This document shows positions 8,001-15,977 of a DNA stretch of 64,000 nucleotides, one piece after another (position 1 is the stretch's first letter; each line of letters starts with the position of its first letter). Under the pieces are notes generated by a model. It was not told the DNA's origin and made no database searches. It worked only from the letters and a program-made list of their open reading frames with translations. Origin of the DNA: Mucilaginibacter oryzae (GTDB lineage: Bacteria; Bacteroidota; Bacteroidia; Sphingobacteriales; Sphingobacteriaceae); contig NZ_QGHA01000002.1 in assembly GCF_003148845.1 (NCBI RefSeq), positions 272,572 to 336,571 of the forward strand, read 5' to 3'. A program made the position numbers and the translations under genes.

Positions 8001-10699
8001 TTGCCGTTTACGTCAACATCGGCTATATCAATCAGGTGATCTTTATCGGTAACCAGCATGCCCGACAGATCACTGCCCTGCGGGGTTTTGATACCCACAT
8101 AGGCCGGGTAAACGTTGTACGGCATGCTTACCTGGTTGATGCTGAAGTTACCGCCTGGCTCAAATACTTTTACCAAAAAGTTGGCCCGTAATTGTCCGGG
8201 TGCCTGTTTCTCTACGTTTACATTTGCGTCTACATCGGCGGTGCCGGTTTCGCTCAGTTTGCCATCAAAAATGGTTTGTGTTTGCGTGTTAAAAGCAAGG
8301 GTAGGGTCATCAAAAACGTAACCCTCGTAATTTTTAAACGTGGTGTTTTGTGCCGATAAGAAGGCATCTACCTTAGCTTTCAGATTTTGCGCCGCCCCGC
8401 CAAACAACCATTGCGCGCTCAGTTTGCCATTGGCATTATTGCCTTTGGTTAATTCGGTAGACCCGCCAAACGATAGGTTAAGTTTTAACCTGTTGGGCAT
8501 AATGGTTTCTACCTTTATGTTTTTGCTGAAAGTTGCCCCGCCAACTTTTACCGTGGCCGTCCAGTTGCCGGTAGGCGATGAGGTTTCGGTACCGGTGTGA
8601 AAGCTATAAAAACCATCTAAAGCCTTGGTTTGCGTGATACGCCTGTAAAGTTTGCCGCTGGGATCAGTCAATTCAAATTCAACCGGATGGTCTGGTGGCA
8701 GTGTTTTGAGTTTATCCTCTAAAATAAATGAAGTATAAATAGAATCACCGGGGCGCCATACACCACGTTCTGCATAAAGAAAACCTTTCAATCCGTTTTG
8801 CACTTCTTCGCCGCCCACGTTAAAGCGCGATAGGGGAAGCGAACTGCCGTCGTCCAGTTTAAGATAGCCTCGCTGTGGTCCTTTTTTGGCCACCAGCAGG
8901 TAAGGCTTGCGTTTCAGGTCGAACTTGATCAACCCATCGCCATCGGTAGTGTTTTTGTAGATCACTTGTTTTTGGTAGTCCAGTATCTCCACGTCAACCT
9001 TATCCATCGGCTCGGCGGTTAAAATGTCGGTTACCGCTACCACCATACTGTTATCATTGCCGCGTTTGGCTATCAGGCCGATGTTTGAGGCGATGATGTT
9101 GCGGGTGGCCCAGCGTTGCTTATTGTAATAGGATGGGGTACAGGCATCATCGCGATCCTGCCAGTTAAAACCCTCGGTGTAGTAATTGTCGTATTTTCTC
9201 CAAAACTCATCGTCCTCGTCGCTCACCTTCGAATGGTTGTCGCTGTAATCGTAATCATAACCTCCTTCTTCCTCATCCGTTTCTTCGCCGTTATCCTTAC
9301 GCGCTTTCCCGCTGTGCAGCTTGCAGTTAAATAATGAATATGACTGTCTGAAACCGATAACCACTCTGTAGATGGCCCCCGGCTCTGTACGTACCATCTG
9401 GTCTATATCCAGCATAAAACGGTTCTTTTTGGTAAGGTCCAGGCCTTTATCCACATCCAGGCGGATGGTTTTTTGTGCTATTGGCCGGGCAACCTGCCTT
9501 AGTTCTGTATTGCCATCAAAGCCATTGTTTTGAAAGTATTGGGGTACGTTATTTTCAAATATCTTAATGATGGTAACATCCACCGCGTTCAGGTTAACGG
9601 CTTCAAACGGCATGGTGATCCGGCCTGAATCGGGGATAATTACCCCTTTGCCCGGAATAGTTACCGCAGGCAGGCGGTTTTCAAAAAATACGTTTCCTGT
9701 ATAGCCTTTGGCTAGGCGTTTTGATGATATGTTCTTTATACCTTCATGCACAAATACGCTGTAATTACCCTGCATGCGTTCGGCAGCATAAATCTTAACC
9801 AGGCTGCCATCTATGCTATAGGCAGGATCGGCAACGTCGTTAACGCCTATAAGGCCGTTAAGCTCCTGCCCAACCATGATATTATCTGAAAACTGCACCT
9901 CAACATATTGGTCGTTATCCTGCACGGCGCGGATGTTCAAAACCTTAAAATCGCCTATGGCGGGTACATCAAAGTTTTGTGTACCTTTTTTATCTACACC
10001 GATGCTGCCGCCATCCCAGTTTACGGTAAGCGGGTTGGCTTTGCCGGGTAGCCTGGTGAGGCCGGTAACGGTAAAATGGTGGTTTTTGTGGGCGGCATCA
10101 TGTTCCCAGTTAATTTTTACCGGCGATGGATAGTTGAGCGATATGATCTTATCTACTTCCGCCGGTGTTTCCCCGTCGGCAGTTTGTACATCGCCGGTTA
10201 GCTTCATTTCGGTGGTAGAAGTGCTGCTGGCTGTTTGCTGGCCGATAAATGACACTGTGAAATCGGGTCGGATTACCTGGAAATTAAACTTGAAATGTTC
10301 GAAATCCCCCGGTACGTCAATTAGTTTACTCAGCTTAAAATCGGCGGTATAATCTTCTCCTGCCTCAAGTTTCTCATCCGGGCGAAATTCGATGGTGCGC
10401 GTATCAACCCAGAATGCCTTCCCCTTTACTGAAGGCGAAAAACTAAAAACATCGCCGTTGATTTCTTCGTCCTGGCGGTGTGTTACCTGCACATCACCGG
10501 CGAGCTTGATAATTATGTTGCTGTGTTTGGAAATTACACCTGTGGTGTATGATTCGATATACTTGCCGAAAGCGGGATCGACAGCAGTTTTTTTATGTTT
10601 TGCAAATACGAGGTATGCTATAAGTGAGGCAAGTACGGCAGCGGTTATTACAATAATTAAAGTACGGCGCTTGCGGAAATGACTGTATCCGTTTTCCAT
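5087..10699 (-). CDS. Alpha-2-macroglobulin family protein, thioester-containing
   Basis: A very large (1870 residues) periplasmic or surface protease-trap protein anchored by one N-terminal membrane segment (about residues 12-34, LIIVITAAVLASLIAYLVFA). The thioester motif is intact: GCVEQTT with Cys1421 and Gln1424. The MG-domain motif RGVWRPGDSIYTSFIL marks the start of the macroglobulin core. Bacterial homologues (YfhM/MagD class) trap invading proteases; many sit beside the penicillin-binding protein gene pbpC, but none is here. A strongly acidic, Tyr/Asp/Glu-rich insertion occupies roughly residues 465-510. The neighbour upstream is a small conserved hypothetical gene, 65 bases away on the same strand. 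Confidence 0.93.
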   Translation of the reverse strand: MENGYSHFRKRRTLIIVITAAVLASLIAYLVFAKHKKTAVDPAFGKYIESYTTGVISKHSNIIIKLAGDVQVTHRQDEEINGDVFSFSPSVKGKAFWVDTRTIEFRPDEKLEAGEDYTADFKLSKLIDVPGDFEHFKFNFQVIRPDFTVSFIGQQTASSTSTTEMKLTGDVQTADGETPAEVDKIISLNYPSPVKINWEHDAAHKNHHFTVTGLTRLPGKANPLTVNWDGGSIGVDKKGTQNFDVPAIGDFKVLNIRAVQDNDQYVEVQFSDNIMVGQELNGLIGVNDVADPAYSIDGSLVKIYAAERMQGNYSVFVHEGIKNISSKRLAKGYTGNVFFENRLPAVTIPGKGVIIPDSGRITMPFEAVNLNAVDVTIIKIFENNVPQYFQNNGFDGNTELRQVARPIAQKTIRLDVDKGLDLTKKNRFMLDIDQMVRTEPGAIYRVVIGFRQSYSLFNCKLHSGKARKDNGEETDEEEGGYDYDYSDNHSKVSDEDDEFWRKYDNYYTEGFNWQDRDDACTPSYYNKQRWATRNIIASNIGLIAKRGNDNSMVVAVTDILTAEPMDKVDVEILDYQKQVIYKNTTDGDGLIKFDLKRKPYLLVAKKGPQRGYLKLDDGSSLPLSRFNVGGEEVQNGLKGFLYAERGVWRPGDSIYTSFILEDKLKTLPPDHPVEFELTDPSGKLYRRITQTKALDGFYSFHTGTETSSPTGNWTATVKVGGATFSKNIKVETIMPNRLKLNLSFGGSTELTKGNNANGKLSAQWLFGGAAQNLKAKVDAFLSAQNTTFKNYEGYVFDDPTLAFNTQTQTIFDGKLSETGTADVDANVNVEKQAPGQLRANFLVKVFEPGGNFSINQVSMPYNVYPAYVGIKTPQGSDLSGMLVTDKDHLIDIADVDVNGKALPGTRDVQVELYKVQWRWWWDQTGNEISNFTQDKYNKLIRTETVKLSNGAGKWKLHIDKANWGRYLIRVKDEQTGHSTGKIIYADWPNWSERLQSSNPTEAAMLSFTSDKQAYKVGDEATLTIPTGEKGRALISFENGSKVLKTVWIDTKKGQTQYSFKVDEQMAPNVFVNVTLLQRHSQTINDLPIRMYGAIPLKVENPETILKPVITMPDKIRPETQSAITVSEAAGKEMTYTIAIVDEGLLDLTNYKTPDPHDTFYAHEALGVKTWDLFDYVIGAFGGGLERILSIGGDGSLGNNKNVQVNRFKPVVKFMGPFHLNAGEKQTLRFTLPQYIGSVKAMIVAGHNGAYGIAEKAVAVKKPLMILATLPRVLGPSESIQLPVTVFAMENNIKNVNVQVQSNAFSNLGGNNQKTLTFAKPGDQMVTFDLNVKDFVGVGKVRIIAKSGSETAAYDVELNVRNPNPPVTRIIQKELAPGEIWNSAYQPVGINGTNKATLEVAYIPPLNLSKRLDYLIEYPHGCVEQTTSSAFPQLYLGQLLDLSPRQRAETDRNIKATINRLNGFQVQGGGLSYWPDEGEPDEWGTNYAGHFMLVAQSRGYSLPLGFIDRWKKFQKQRAQNWAPRKEPYYYEDDLTQAYRLYLLALANSAELGAMNRLREFPLLSDAAKWRLAAAYKLAGKPEVGMQLIAGLSTTVKPYNSMWGTYGSDLRDQSMILETLTLLGRKQKAASLVNTVAARLSQDDWYSTQTTAYSLIALAQFYGQNKPTGKMQFSYQSGGAKGNISSTSYVWQGGLAPNGGNIYLKNTSSNKLYIRLIQKGQPSSGQDVASSINPDVLELRVGYFTLNGKPIDPSALKQGTDFVAQVNVKNPGKRGRYENLALTQIFPSGWEILNSRMLNAEAFKSSASDYRDIRDDRVNTYFSLNEGQESTFYVMLNAAYTGKYYLPAVYCEAMYNNQITGLLKGQWVEVLK

Positions 10700-10764
10700 G
10701 GGTTAGGCTTATTTATTGCGATGAAATTAGACATTTTATGACAATAAATAAGCTTTGCCGAAAA

Positions 10765-11169
10765 TTATTTTATCATAACGCCGGGTTTATTGATAACGGG
10801 GAGTTTAATGAAATTCATCTCTACAATGCTCTCCGGAAGGAAAATGAATTTTTTATCGAAGATAGTTTTACCTATATAATAGCTTACCCAATATTCATTG
10901 TTAAGGCCAAAGGTTTGTTCATCTATAGGTTCTATAAGCTTATACGCCTTACCCTCAATAGCCGGGATCATATGCCTCAGTGTTGAGGTTTTTACCTGTT
11001 CGCCATCCTTTTCACCATAACCTTTCGAGGTGATGAGCACATTTTCAATAGGTTCATTTTTAAGGTTGATGAGGTACACATACCATACCTTACTTTCCAC
11101 ACTCTCACTCTCCAGCGCTACCGCTACCGCGATATCCTTTACATCATTTTCGGGCAGGTCTTTTTTCAT
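10765..11169 (-). CDS. Conserved hypothetical protein, 134 residues
   Basis: A small soluble protein with no signal peptide or membrane segment. It reads as a beta-rich domain (VWYVYLINLKNEPIENVLITSKGYG, then KTSTLRHMIP). I recall similar proteins in many Bacteroidota that carry the doubtful label 'phenylalanyl-tRNA synthetase subunit alpha'; nothing in the sequence supports a synthetase role. It lies 65 bases upstream of the macroglobulin gene on the same strand and could be cotranscribed with it. Function unknown. Confidence 0.75.
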   Translation of the reverse strand: MKKDLPENDVKDIAVAVALESESVESKVWYVYLINLKNEPIENVLITSKGYGEKDGEQVKTSTLRHMIPAIEGKAYKLIEPIDEQTFGLNNEYWVSYYIGKTIFDKKFIFLPESIVEMNFIKLPVINKPGVMIK

Positions 11170-11172
11170 TTT

Positions 11173-11398
11173 GTTAGTTGTTGTAAAGTTGGAAGGTTTT
11201 AAAGTTGGAATGTTGGAATGTTTTAAAGTTGGAATGTTTTAAAGCTGGAATGTTTTAAAGTTGGAATGTTGGAATGTTTTAAAATTGGAATGTTTCAACG
11301 TTTAAATGTTGAAACGTTGAAATCAGCAAACAAAGCTCATTTAACCTTCTAACTTTCCAACTTTAAAACATTCCAACATTCCAACATTTCAACCTTAC
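11173..11398. repeat. Short-word long-hairpin repeat (locus b)
   Basis: The left arm (11173-11310) is a run of the words GTTGGAATG and TTTTAAA repeated in varying order. The right arm (11341-11398) is their complement (CATTCCAACATTCCAAC). A centre of about 30 bases contains a second small inverted repeat around CAACGTTTAAATGTTGAAACG. It fills the gap after the topA stop codon. Confidence 0.8.
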
Positions 11399-11409
11399 AA
11401 AAAATTTAG

Positions 11410-13800
11410 TTATTTCTTCTTAGCCGGTGCTTTCTTTTTAGCCGGTGCTTTTGTAGCTGCTGGTTTGGCTGCTGCCGCAGTTTTACCAAAGCGGCCTTTT
11501 TTGGCATCTTTAGGTGTGGCATCGGCTAATGCCTTGCACTCTTCGTAGGTAAGGGTTTTAGGGTCTTTATCCTTCGGGATCTTAACGTTAAGCTTACCGA
11601 ACTCTATATAGGGCCCCCAACGGCCGTTTAATACCTTAACTTCCGGGTCTTCGTCAAACGCTTTGATCAGTTTTTCCGCATCTTTTTTACGTTTGGCGTT
11701 AATCAGTTCGATAGCCTGCTCTTCCGTAACATCATGCGGATCGATCTCTTTTGGCAAGGATACAAAAGCACTATTGTGGCTGATGTAGGGACCGAAGCGG
11801 CCAATAGCCACCTTCATCACTTTACCTTCGTACTCGCCTACAACTTTTGGCAGCTTGAATAGTTCCAAAGCTTCCTCAAGGCTGATCGTCTCGATGCTCT
11901 GCCCGCTGCGTAAACTCGCGTAAAGCGGCTTTTCATCGCTATCTTCACTTGTTTCGCCTATTTGTACAAATGGCCCGAAACGGCCAATGCGTACCGATAC
12001 TTTTTTGCCATTTTCCGGGTGGAAGCCTAATTCCCGCTCACCGGTGGCTTTGTCGGCTTTTTCGATGGTGTTTTCAACCTCTTTATGGAAAGGGTTGTAA
12101 AAATTGTGGAGCATATCGGTCCACTCTTTCAAACCCTGGGCTATCTCGTCAAATTGTTTCTCAACGCTGGCGGTAAAGTTGAAGTCTACAATATCCTTGA
12201 AGTATTGTACCAGGAAATCGTTTACCACAGCGCCAATATCGGTAGGGAAAAGTTTACCGCGTTCCGCACCGGTATTTTCTGTACGAGTTTCTTTTATAAT
12301 TTCACCTGCTTTAAGGGTCATTACCTTGAAGTTACGCTGCTTGCCTTCGCGTTCTTCTTTAACCACATAACCGCGGTTCTGTATGGTGGAGATGGTAGGG
12401 GCATAGGTAGAAGGGCGTCCGATCCCTAATTCCTCCAGTTTTTTAACCAGACTCGCCTCAGTGTATCGTGCGGGCGGACGTGAAAAACGCTCGGTAGCGG
12501 ATATTTCCTGTAAAGCAAGGCGCTGGCCCTGGGTTAGGGGAGGGAGCATGGTGTTTTCTCCATCCTGTTGCGTATCGTCCTCGTCATCGTTCGATTCGAG
12601 GTACACTTTCAGGAAACCGTCAAACTTCATCACTTCGCCGTTGGCAACTAAATCTTCGCTACGGGTTGAAATACTGATTTTTGCAGTGGTTTTCTCAAAC
12701 TGCGCTTCACTCATCTGCGAGGCGATGGCGCGTTTCCAGATCAGTTCGTACAGGCGTTTCTCAGCCGATTCGCCGTCGATGGTATGGTTGTTAAAATACG
12801 TTGGCCTGATGGCTTCGTGAGCCTCCTGGGCACTGGCATTTTTGGTTTTATATCTTCTTTGCTGATGATATTTTTCGCCGTAGGCTGATACGATCTCACT
12901 TGCTGCCGAGTTTAAAGCCAGCTCCGACAGGTTTACCGAGTCGGTACGCATGTAGGTGATATACCCTGATTCATACAGGCGCTGCGCTACCTGCATGGTA
13001 CGGGCAACCGAGTAGCCAAGCTTGCGGCTGGCCTCCTGCTGCAGGGTTGAGGTAGTGAATGGCGCAGCCGGCGAGCGTTTGGTTGGGCGCGTATCTAACG
13101 ATTTAACATCGAAATTGGCGGCGATGCAATCCTGTAAAAATTGCTCCGCATCCTCCTGTTTGGCGAAACGTTCGGGCAACTCGGCTTTAAAGGCTTCTTT
13201 GCCCTTACCAAATATGGCAACAACCTTAAAGGCCGCTTCAGATTTAAACTTGTTGATCTCGCGCTCCCTGTCAACTATCAAACGTACCGCTACTGATTGC
13301 ACGCGGCCTGCGGAGAGCGATGGCTTAACTTTTTTCCATAAAACGGGTGAAAGCTCGAAACCCACCAGCCTGTCTAACACACGGCGGGCCTGCTGGGCGT
13401 TAACCAGGTTATAATCTATTTTGCGCGGGGTATCTATCGCTTTTAAAATAGCCGGTTTGGTAATCTCGTGAAAAACTATGCGTTTGGTGCTTACCTCTTT
13501 CAGATCAAGGGTCTCATATAAATGCCACGAAATGGCCTCACCCTCGCGGTCCTCATCGGATGCGAGCCAAACCATCTCAGCCTCCTTAGCTAACTTCTTT
13601 AATTCGCTTACTACCTGCTTTTTATCTGCAGGTACCTCGTATTTTTGTTTAAAGTTGTTAGCGATGTCAATAGCGTCTTCCGATTTAACCAGGTCACGGA
13701 TATGACCGTAGCTCGACTTTACGGTAAAGTCCTTGCCAAGGTACCCTTCAATGGTCTTCGCTTTCGCCGGTGATTCAACTATAAGTAAGTTTTTGGCCAT
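11410..13800 (-). CDS. topA: DNA topoisomerase I
   Basis: Type IA topoisomerase that relaxes negative supercoils by single-strand passage. The N-terminal Toprim domain begins NLLIVESPAKAKTIEGYLG. The catalytic tyrosine is Tyr283 in ITYMRTDS. The C-terminal third carries repeated GRFGP(Y/F)(I/V) topoisomerase C-terminal repeats in place of zinc fingers, and ends in a Lys/Ala/Pro-rich basic tail. The length, 796 residues, fits Bacteroidota TopA. Word-type repeats flank the gene on both sides. Confidence 0.97.
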   Translation of the reverse strand: MAKNLLIVESPAKAKTIEGYLGKDFTVKSSYGHIRDLVKSEDAIDIANNFKQKYEVPADKKQVVSELKKLAKEAEMVWLASDEDREGEAISWHLYETLDLKEVSTKRIVFHEITKPAILKAIDTPRKIDYNLVNAQQARRVLDRLVGFELSPVLWKKVKPSLSAGRVQSVAVRLIVDREREINKFKSEAAFKVVAIFGKGKEAFKAELPERFAKQEDAEQFLQDCIAANFDVKSLDTRPTKRSPAAPFTTSTLQQEASRKLGYSVARTMQVAQRLYESGYITYMRTDSVNLSELALNSAASEIVSAYGEKYHQQRRYKTKNASAQEAHEAIRPTYFNNHTIDGESAEKRLYELIWKRAIASQMSEAQFEKTTAKISISTRSEDLVANGEVMKFDGFLKVYLESNDDEDDTQQDGENTMLPPLTQGQRLALQEISATERFSRPPARYTEASLVKKLEELGIGRPSTYAPTISTIQNRGYVVKEEREGKQRNFKVMTLKAGEIIKETRTENTGAERGKLFPTDIGAVVNDFLVQYFKDIVDFNFTASVEKQFDEIAQGLKEWTDMLHNFYNPFHKEVENTIEKADKATGERELGFHPENGKKVSVRIGRFGPFVQIGETSEDSDEKPLYASLRSGQSIETISLEEALELFKLPKVVGEYEGKVMKVAIGRFGPYISHNSAFVSLPKEIDPHDVTEEQAIELINAKRKKDAEKLIKAFDEDPEVKVLNGRWGPYIEFGKLNVKIPKDKDPKTLTYEECKALADATPKDAKKGRFGKTAAAAKPAATKAPAKKKAPAKKK

Positions 13801-13878
13801 TTAAGCAGTGTTAGTTTTTGCAAATAAAACATAAAGTAACCGAAACGCCAATTTGTTTTTTGCAAAGATGTTATAAAA

Positions 13879-14120
13879 GATGTTGTAAAGTTGAAAGGTT
13901 GGAAAGTTGAAATGTTACAAAGTTGGTTGTTTCACCGCGCTAAAAGTGAAAAAAATGTAATGTTTTGGAGAGGGGTTTTGATGTTGTAATGTTGTAATGT
14001 TGGAAGGTTGGAAAGTTGTAACGTTTCAAGGTTATTAAAGTTATAGCGTTGAAATTATGGAAGCCAATTTTCAACCTTCCAACCTTTCAACCTTCCAATA
14101 TTTCAACCTTCCAACACTCC
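13879..14120. repeat. Short-word long-hairpin repeat (locus c)
   Basis: In the 337-bp gap between topA and mnmA. Left words such as GTTGGAAAGTTGAAATG and GTTGTAATGTTGG run from 13879 to about 14065; the right arm (14080-14120) is the complement (CAACCTTCCAACCTTTC). The words resemble those of locus b. Nothing else is recognised in the gap. Confidence 0.75.
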
Positions 14121-14137
14121 CGCCTTCCGGCAAAAAA

Positions 14138-15226
14138 TCACATCAGGAAACCGCCGCCCAGCAGGTCATTCCCTTCGTAAAATACGGCCGATTGGCCCGG
14201 TGCAATGCCCGAAACATTATGATGAAAATCAACCTTCATATGCTCGCCCATTTGTAAGATAGTGCTTTGAGCGCCCGCGTCTTTATAGCGGATTTTGGTA
14301 ACGGCCTCAAGCGGTTCATTTATGGATGCATATTTAATGAGGTTGAGGTTTTTTACCCATGCTTGTTTACGTTCAAGCTCTTCGGCGGTGCCCAAAACTA
14401 CAGTGTTGGTTTGCGGATCGATCCGGGTTACAAACATCGGGTGCCCTAAAGCCACACCCAATCCTTTGCGCTGCCCTATTGTATAAAAAGGATATCCCTG
14501 GTGTTTGCCTACTACGCGGCCATCTGTAAGCACAAAGTTGCCGGGACCTATGCGTTCGTCCAGATCTTCTACCTTGTGCCTTAAAAAGGCGCGGTAGTCG
14601 TTATCCGGCACAAAGCAAATTTCGTAGCTTTCACTTTTGCCGGCAAGCTCAATCTGGCCCATATCCAAAGCCATCTGCCTTATTTCGGGTTTCGAGAAGC
14701 TGCCTAAAGGAAATTTGGTTCGGGCAAGGTTTTTTTGCGATACCCCCCAAAGTACATAAGATTGATCTTTATTTTCGTCTTTACCTTTCGAAATCACATA
14801 GCGGCCATTATCCTGCAAACGGATGTTGGCATAGTGTCCTGTAGCTATAAATTCGCAATCCAGTTTATCGGCGCGTTTGAGTAGTGCTTCCCATTTAATG
14901 TGGGTGTTACATAAAACGCACGGGTTGGGCGTACGGCCCGCCAGGTATTCATCAACAAAATTATCGATCACATAATCGCCAAATTCGTTACGGATATCCA
15001 GAATGTAGTGGGGAAAGCCATAACCTACCGCGAGCGCACGCGCATCATTGATGCTGTCAAGGCTGCAGCAACCTGTTTCCTTAGAACTACCGCCTGATGA
15101 GGCGTAATCCCAGGTTTTCATAGTAAGGCCGATAACTTCATAACCCTGCTCATGCAGCATCACTGCCGCTACCGAACTATCAACTCCGCCGCTCATGGCT
15201 ACTAATATCCTGCCGTGCTTACTCAT
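14138..15226 (-). CDS. mnmA: tRNA-specific 2-thiouridylase MnmA
   Basis: Installs the 2-thio group on U34 of tRNA-Lys, -Glu and -Gln, using a persulfide sulfur relay. The PP-loop SGGVDSS (12-18) binds ATP. The two catalytic cysteines are in NPCVLCN (Cys106; the extra Cys103 replaces the Asp seen in E. coli) and in SYEICFVPD. At 362 residues it has normal length. A TAnnTTTG box ends 7 bases before the ATG, so the mRNA is probably leaderless or nearly so. Confidence 0.96.
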   Translation of the reverse strand: MSKHGRILVAMSGGVDSSVAAVMLHEQGYEVIGLTMKTWDYASSGGSSKETGCCSLDSINDARALAVGYGFPHYILDIRNEFGDYVIDNFVDEYLAGRTPNPCVLCNTHIKWEALLKRADKLDCEFIATGHYANIRLQDNGRYVISKGKDENKDQSYVLWGVSQKNLARTKFPLGSFSKPEIRQMALDMGQIELAGKSESYEICFVPDNDYRAFLRHKVEDLDERIGPGNFVLTDGRVVGKHQGYPFYTIGQRKGLGVALGHPMFVTRIDPQTNTVVLGTAEELERKQAWVKNLNLIKYASINEPLEAVTKIRYKDAGAQSTILQMGEHMKVDFHHNVSGIAPGQSAVFYEGNDLLGGGFLM

Positions 15227-15233
15227 AATTTTG

Positions 15234-15241
15234 CAAAGATA
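15234..15241 (-). promoter_or_regulatory. -7 promoter box of mnmA, very close to the ATG
   Basis: On the minus strand TATCTTTG matches TAnnTTTG and ends 7 bases before the mnmA ATG. The same 7-base spacing is seen at dnaB, lepA and the DinB gene. Confidence 0.6.
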
Positions 15242-15703
15242 CCTATTTGATTTTTAAGTTAATGCATGCTTGGTCAGGTTTGGGTAAAATGTAACGGGTT
15301 GATTTTTGATTTAATCTAAAGTTAATAAAATTTGAAAATCAGAATTTTGTATAGGCTATATAAAGAAAAACTTATAGCTGTGGTAAATGTCAAATCCGGC
15401 TTTTAATGTTTTGCTAATATGTTTTAAACGATTAAGTCGAGATATGATTAACATTATATTAATATGCCTGATAACTACTTTAAAAAGCACCGAAACATCG
15501 GGAGGTTAGTGTAACGGGAACGGGAATTTAGTTTTTAAACGAGGTGGATTTTAAAAACAGAAAAATCGGCGCTCTGGCCGCGTTTTTAATAGAATTTTTG
15601 TACAGGAAATGGAGTGTAGAAGATACACGTTAATTAAAGAATGTGCGTTTTTTTTAACAAAAATTTAAATTATAAATGTACATGTGACTATTATAAAAAC
15701 GTG
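15242..15703. other. Long AT-rich intergenic stretch without a recognised gene
   Basis: About 460 bases between mnmA and the promoter region of the small membrane-peptide gene. I see no ORF with convincing coding character, no tRNA-like fold and no repeat of the word or stop-codon families. Confidence 0.5.
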
Positions 15704-15767
15704 TTACATTATTTATTAAAAATAATGTAAAAGTAAGCCAGCCTATTGTAACATACCCATTACATTA
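15704..15767. promoter_or_regulatory. Three TTACATTA sites around the small-peptide promoter
   Basis: A perfect 11-bp inverted repeat, TTACATTATTT - ATTAA - AAATAATGTAA, spans 15704-15730. A third TTACATTA copy at 15760-15767 sits directly against the -7 box. The arrangement resembles a set of regulator half-sites upstream of and inside a promoter. Confidence 0.5.
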
Positions 15768-15775
15768 TAAATTTG
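15746..15775 (+). promoter_or_regulatory. Near-consensus Bacteroidota promoter for the small-peptide gene
   Basis: TTG (15746-15748), 19-base spacer, TAAATTTG (15768-15775). Both elements and the spacing fit the Bacteroidota TTTG-N19-TAnnTTTG pattern. The predicted start point lies around 15780. Confidence 0.75.
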
Positions 15776-15797
15776 CTTTATCCTAATTAATAAAACG

Positions 15798-15890
15798 ATG
15801 TTAACTCAACTAACTTTAGAACAAAAATTACAGGGCGTGATTTTAGTGATTATTTGCTTTATTGCCGCAGCCAACTACTTGATAAAGTAA
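15798..15890 (+). CDS. Small membrane peptide, 30 residues
   Basis: ATG at 15798, TAA ending at 15890. The product has a polar amphipathic start (MLTQLTLEQKLQG) and one hydrophobic helix (VILVIICFIAAANYLI) ending in Lys. A near-consensus promoter about 20 bases upstream and a strong terminator 30 bases downstream define a compact transcript of about 170 bases with this as its only sizeable ORF. The size and topology recall small subunits or regulators of membrane complexes, but I recognise no family. The alternative is that the transcript acts as a small RNA. Confidence 0.6.
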   Translation: MLTQLTLEQKLQGVILVIICFIAAANYLIK

Positions 15891-15919
15891 CGCCAGACAA
15901 TATAGAATAACACGTTTCA

Positions 15920-15951
15920 GGTGCCTGCTATACGTAGCAGGCACCTTTTTT
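15920..15951 (+). terminator. Strong intrinsic terminator of the small-peptide gene
   Basis: Perfect 11-bp stem GGTGCCTGCTA / TAGCAGGCACC with loop TACG, followed by six T residues. It faces the end of proA on the other strand. Confidence 0.92.
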
Positions 15952-15977
15952 ATGCAGTAATTTTATAAGTAATTTTG

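Noticed and set aside
7214-8600. Several plus-strand ORFs of 70-150 codons inside the macroglobulin gene
   Set aside because: They lie opposite a clear 1870-residue protein with intact motifs, have no start context or family match, and reflect codon bias on the other strand.
10738-10986. Plus-strand ORF of 82 codons over the small hypothetical gene
   Set aside because: It overlaps the better-supported minus-strand gene almost fully, and shows no domain or promoter.
11173-14120. Possible CRISPR array in the repeated words around topA
   Set aside because: Repeat units are 7-10 bases, vary in order and form complementary arms. There are no constant repeats of 25-40 bases, no unique spacers and no cas genes.
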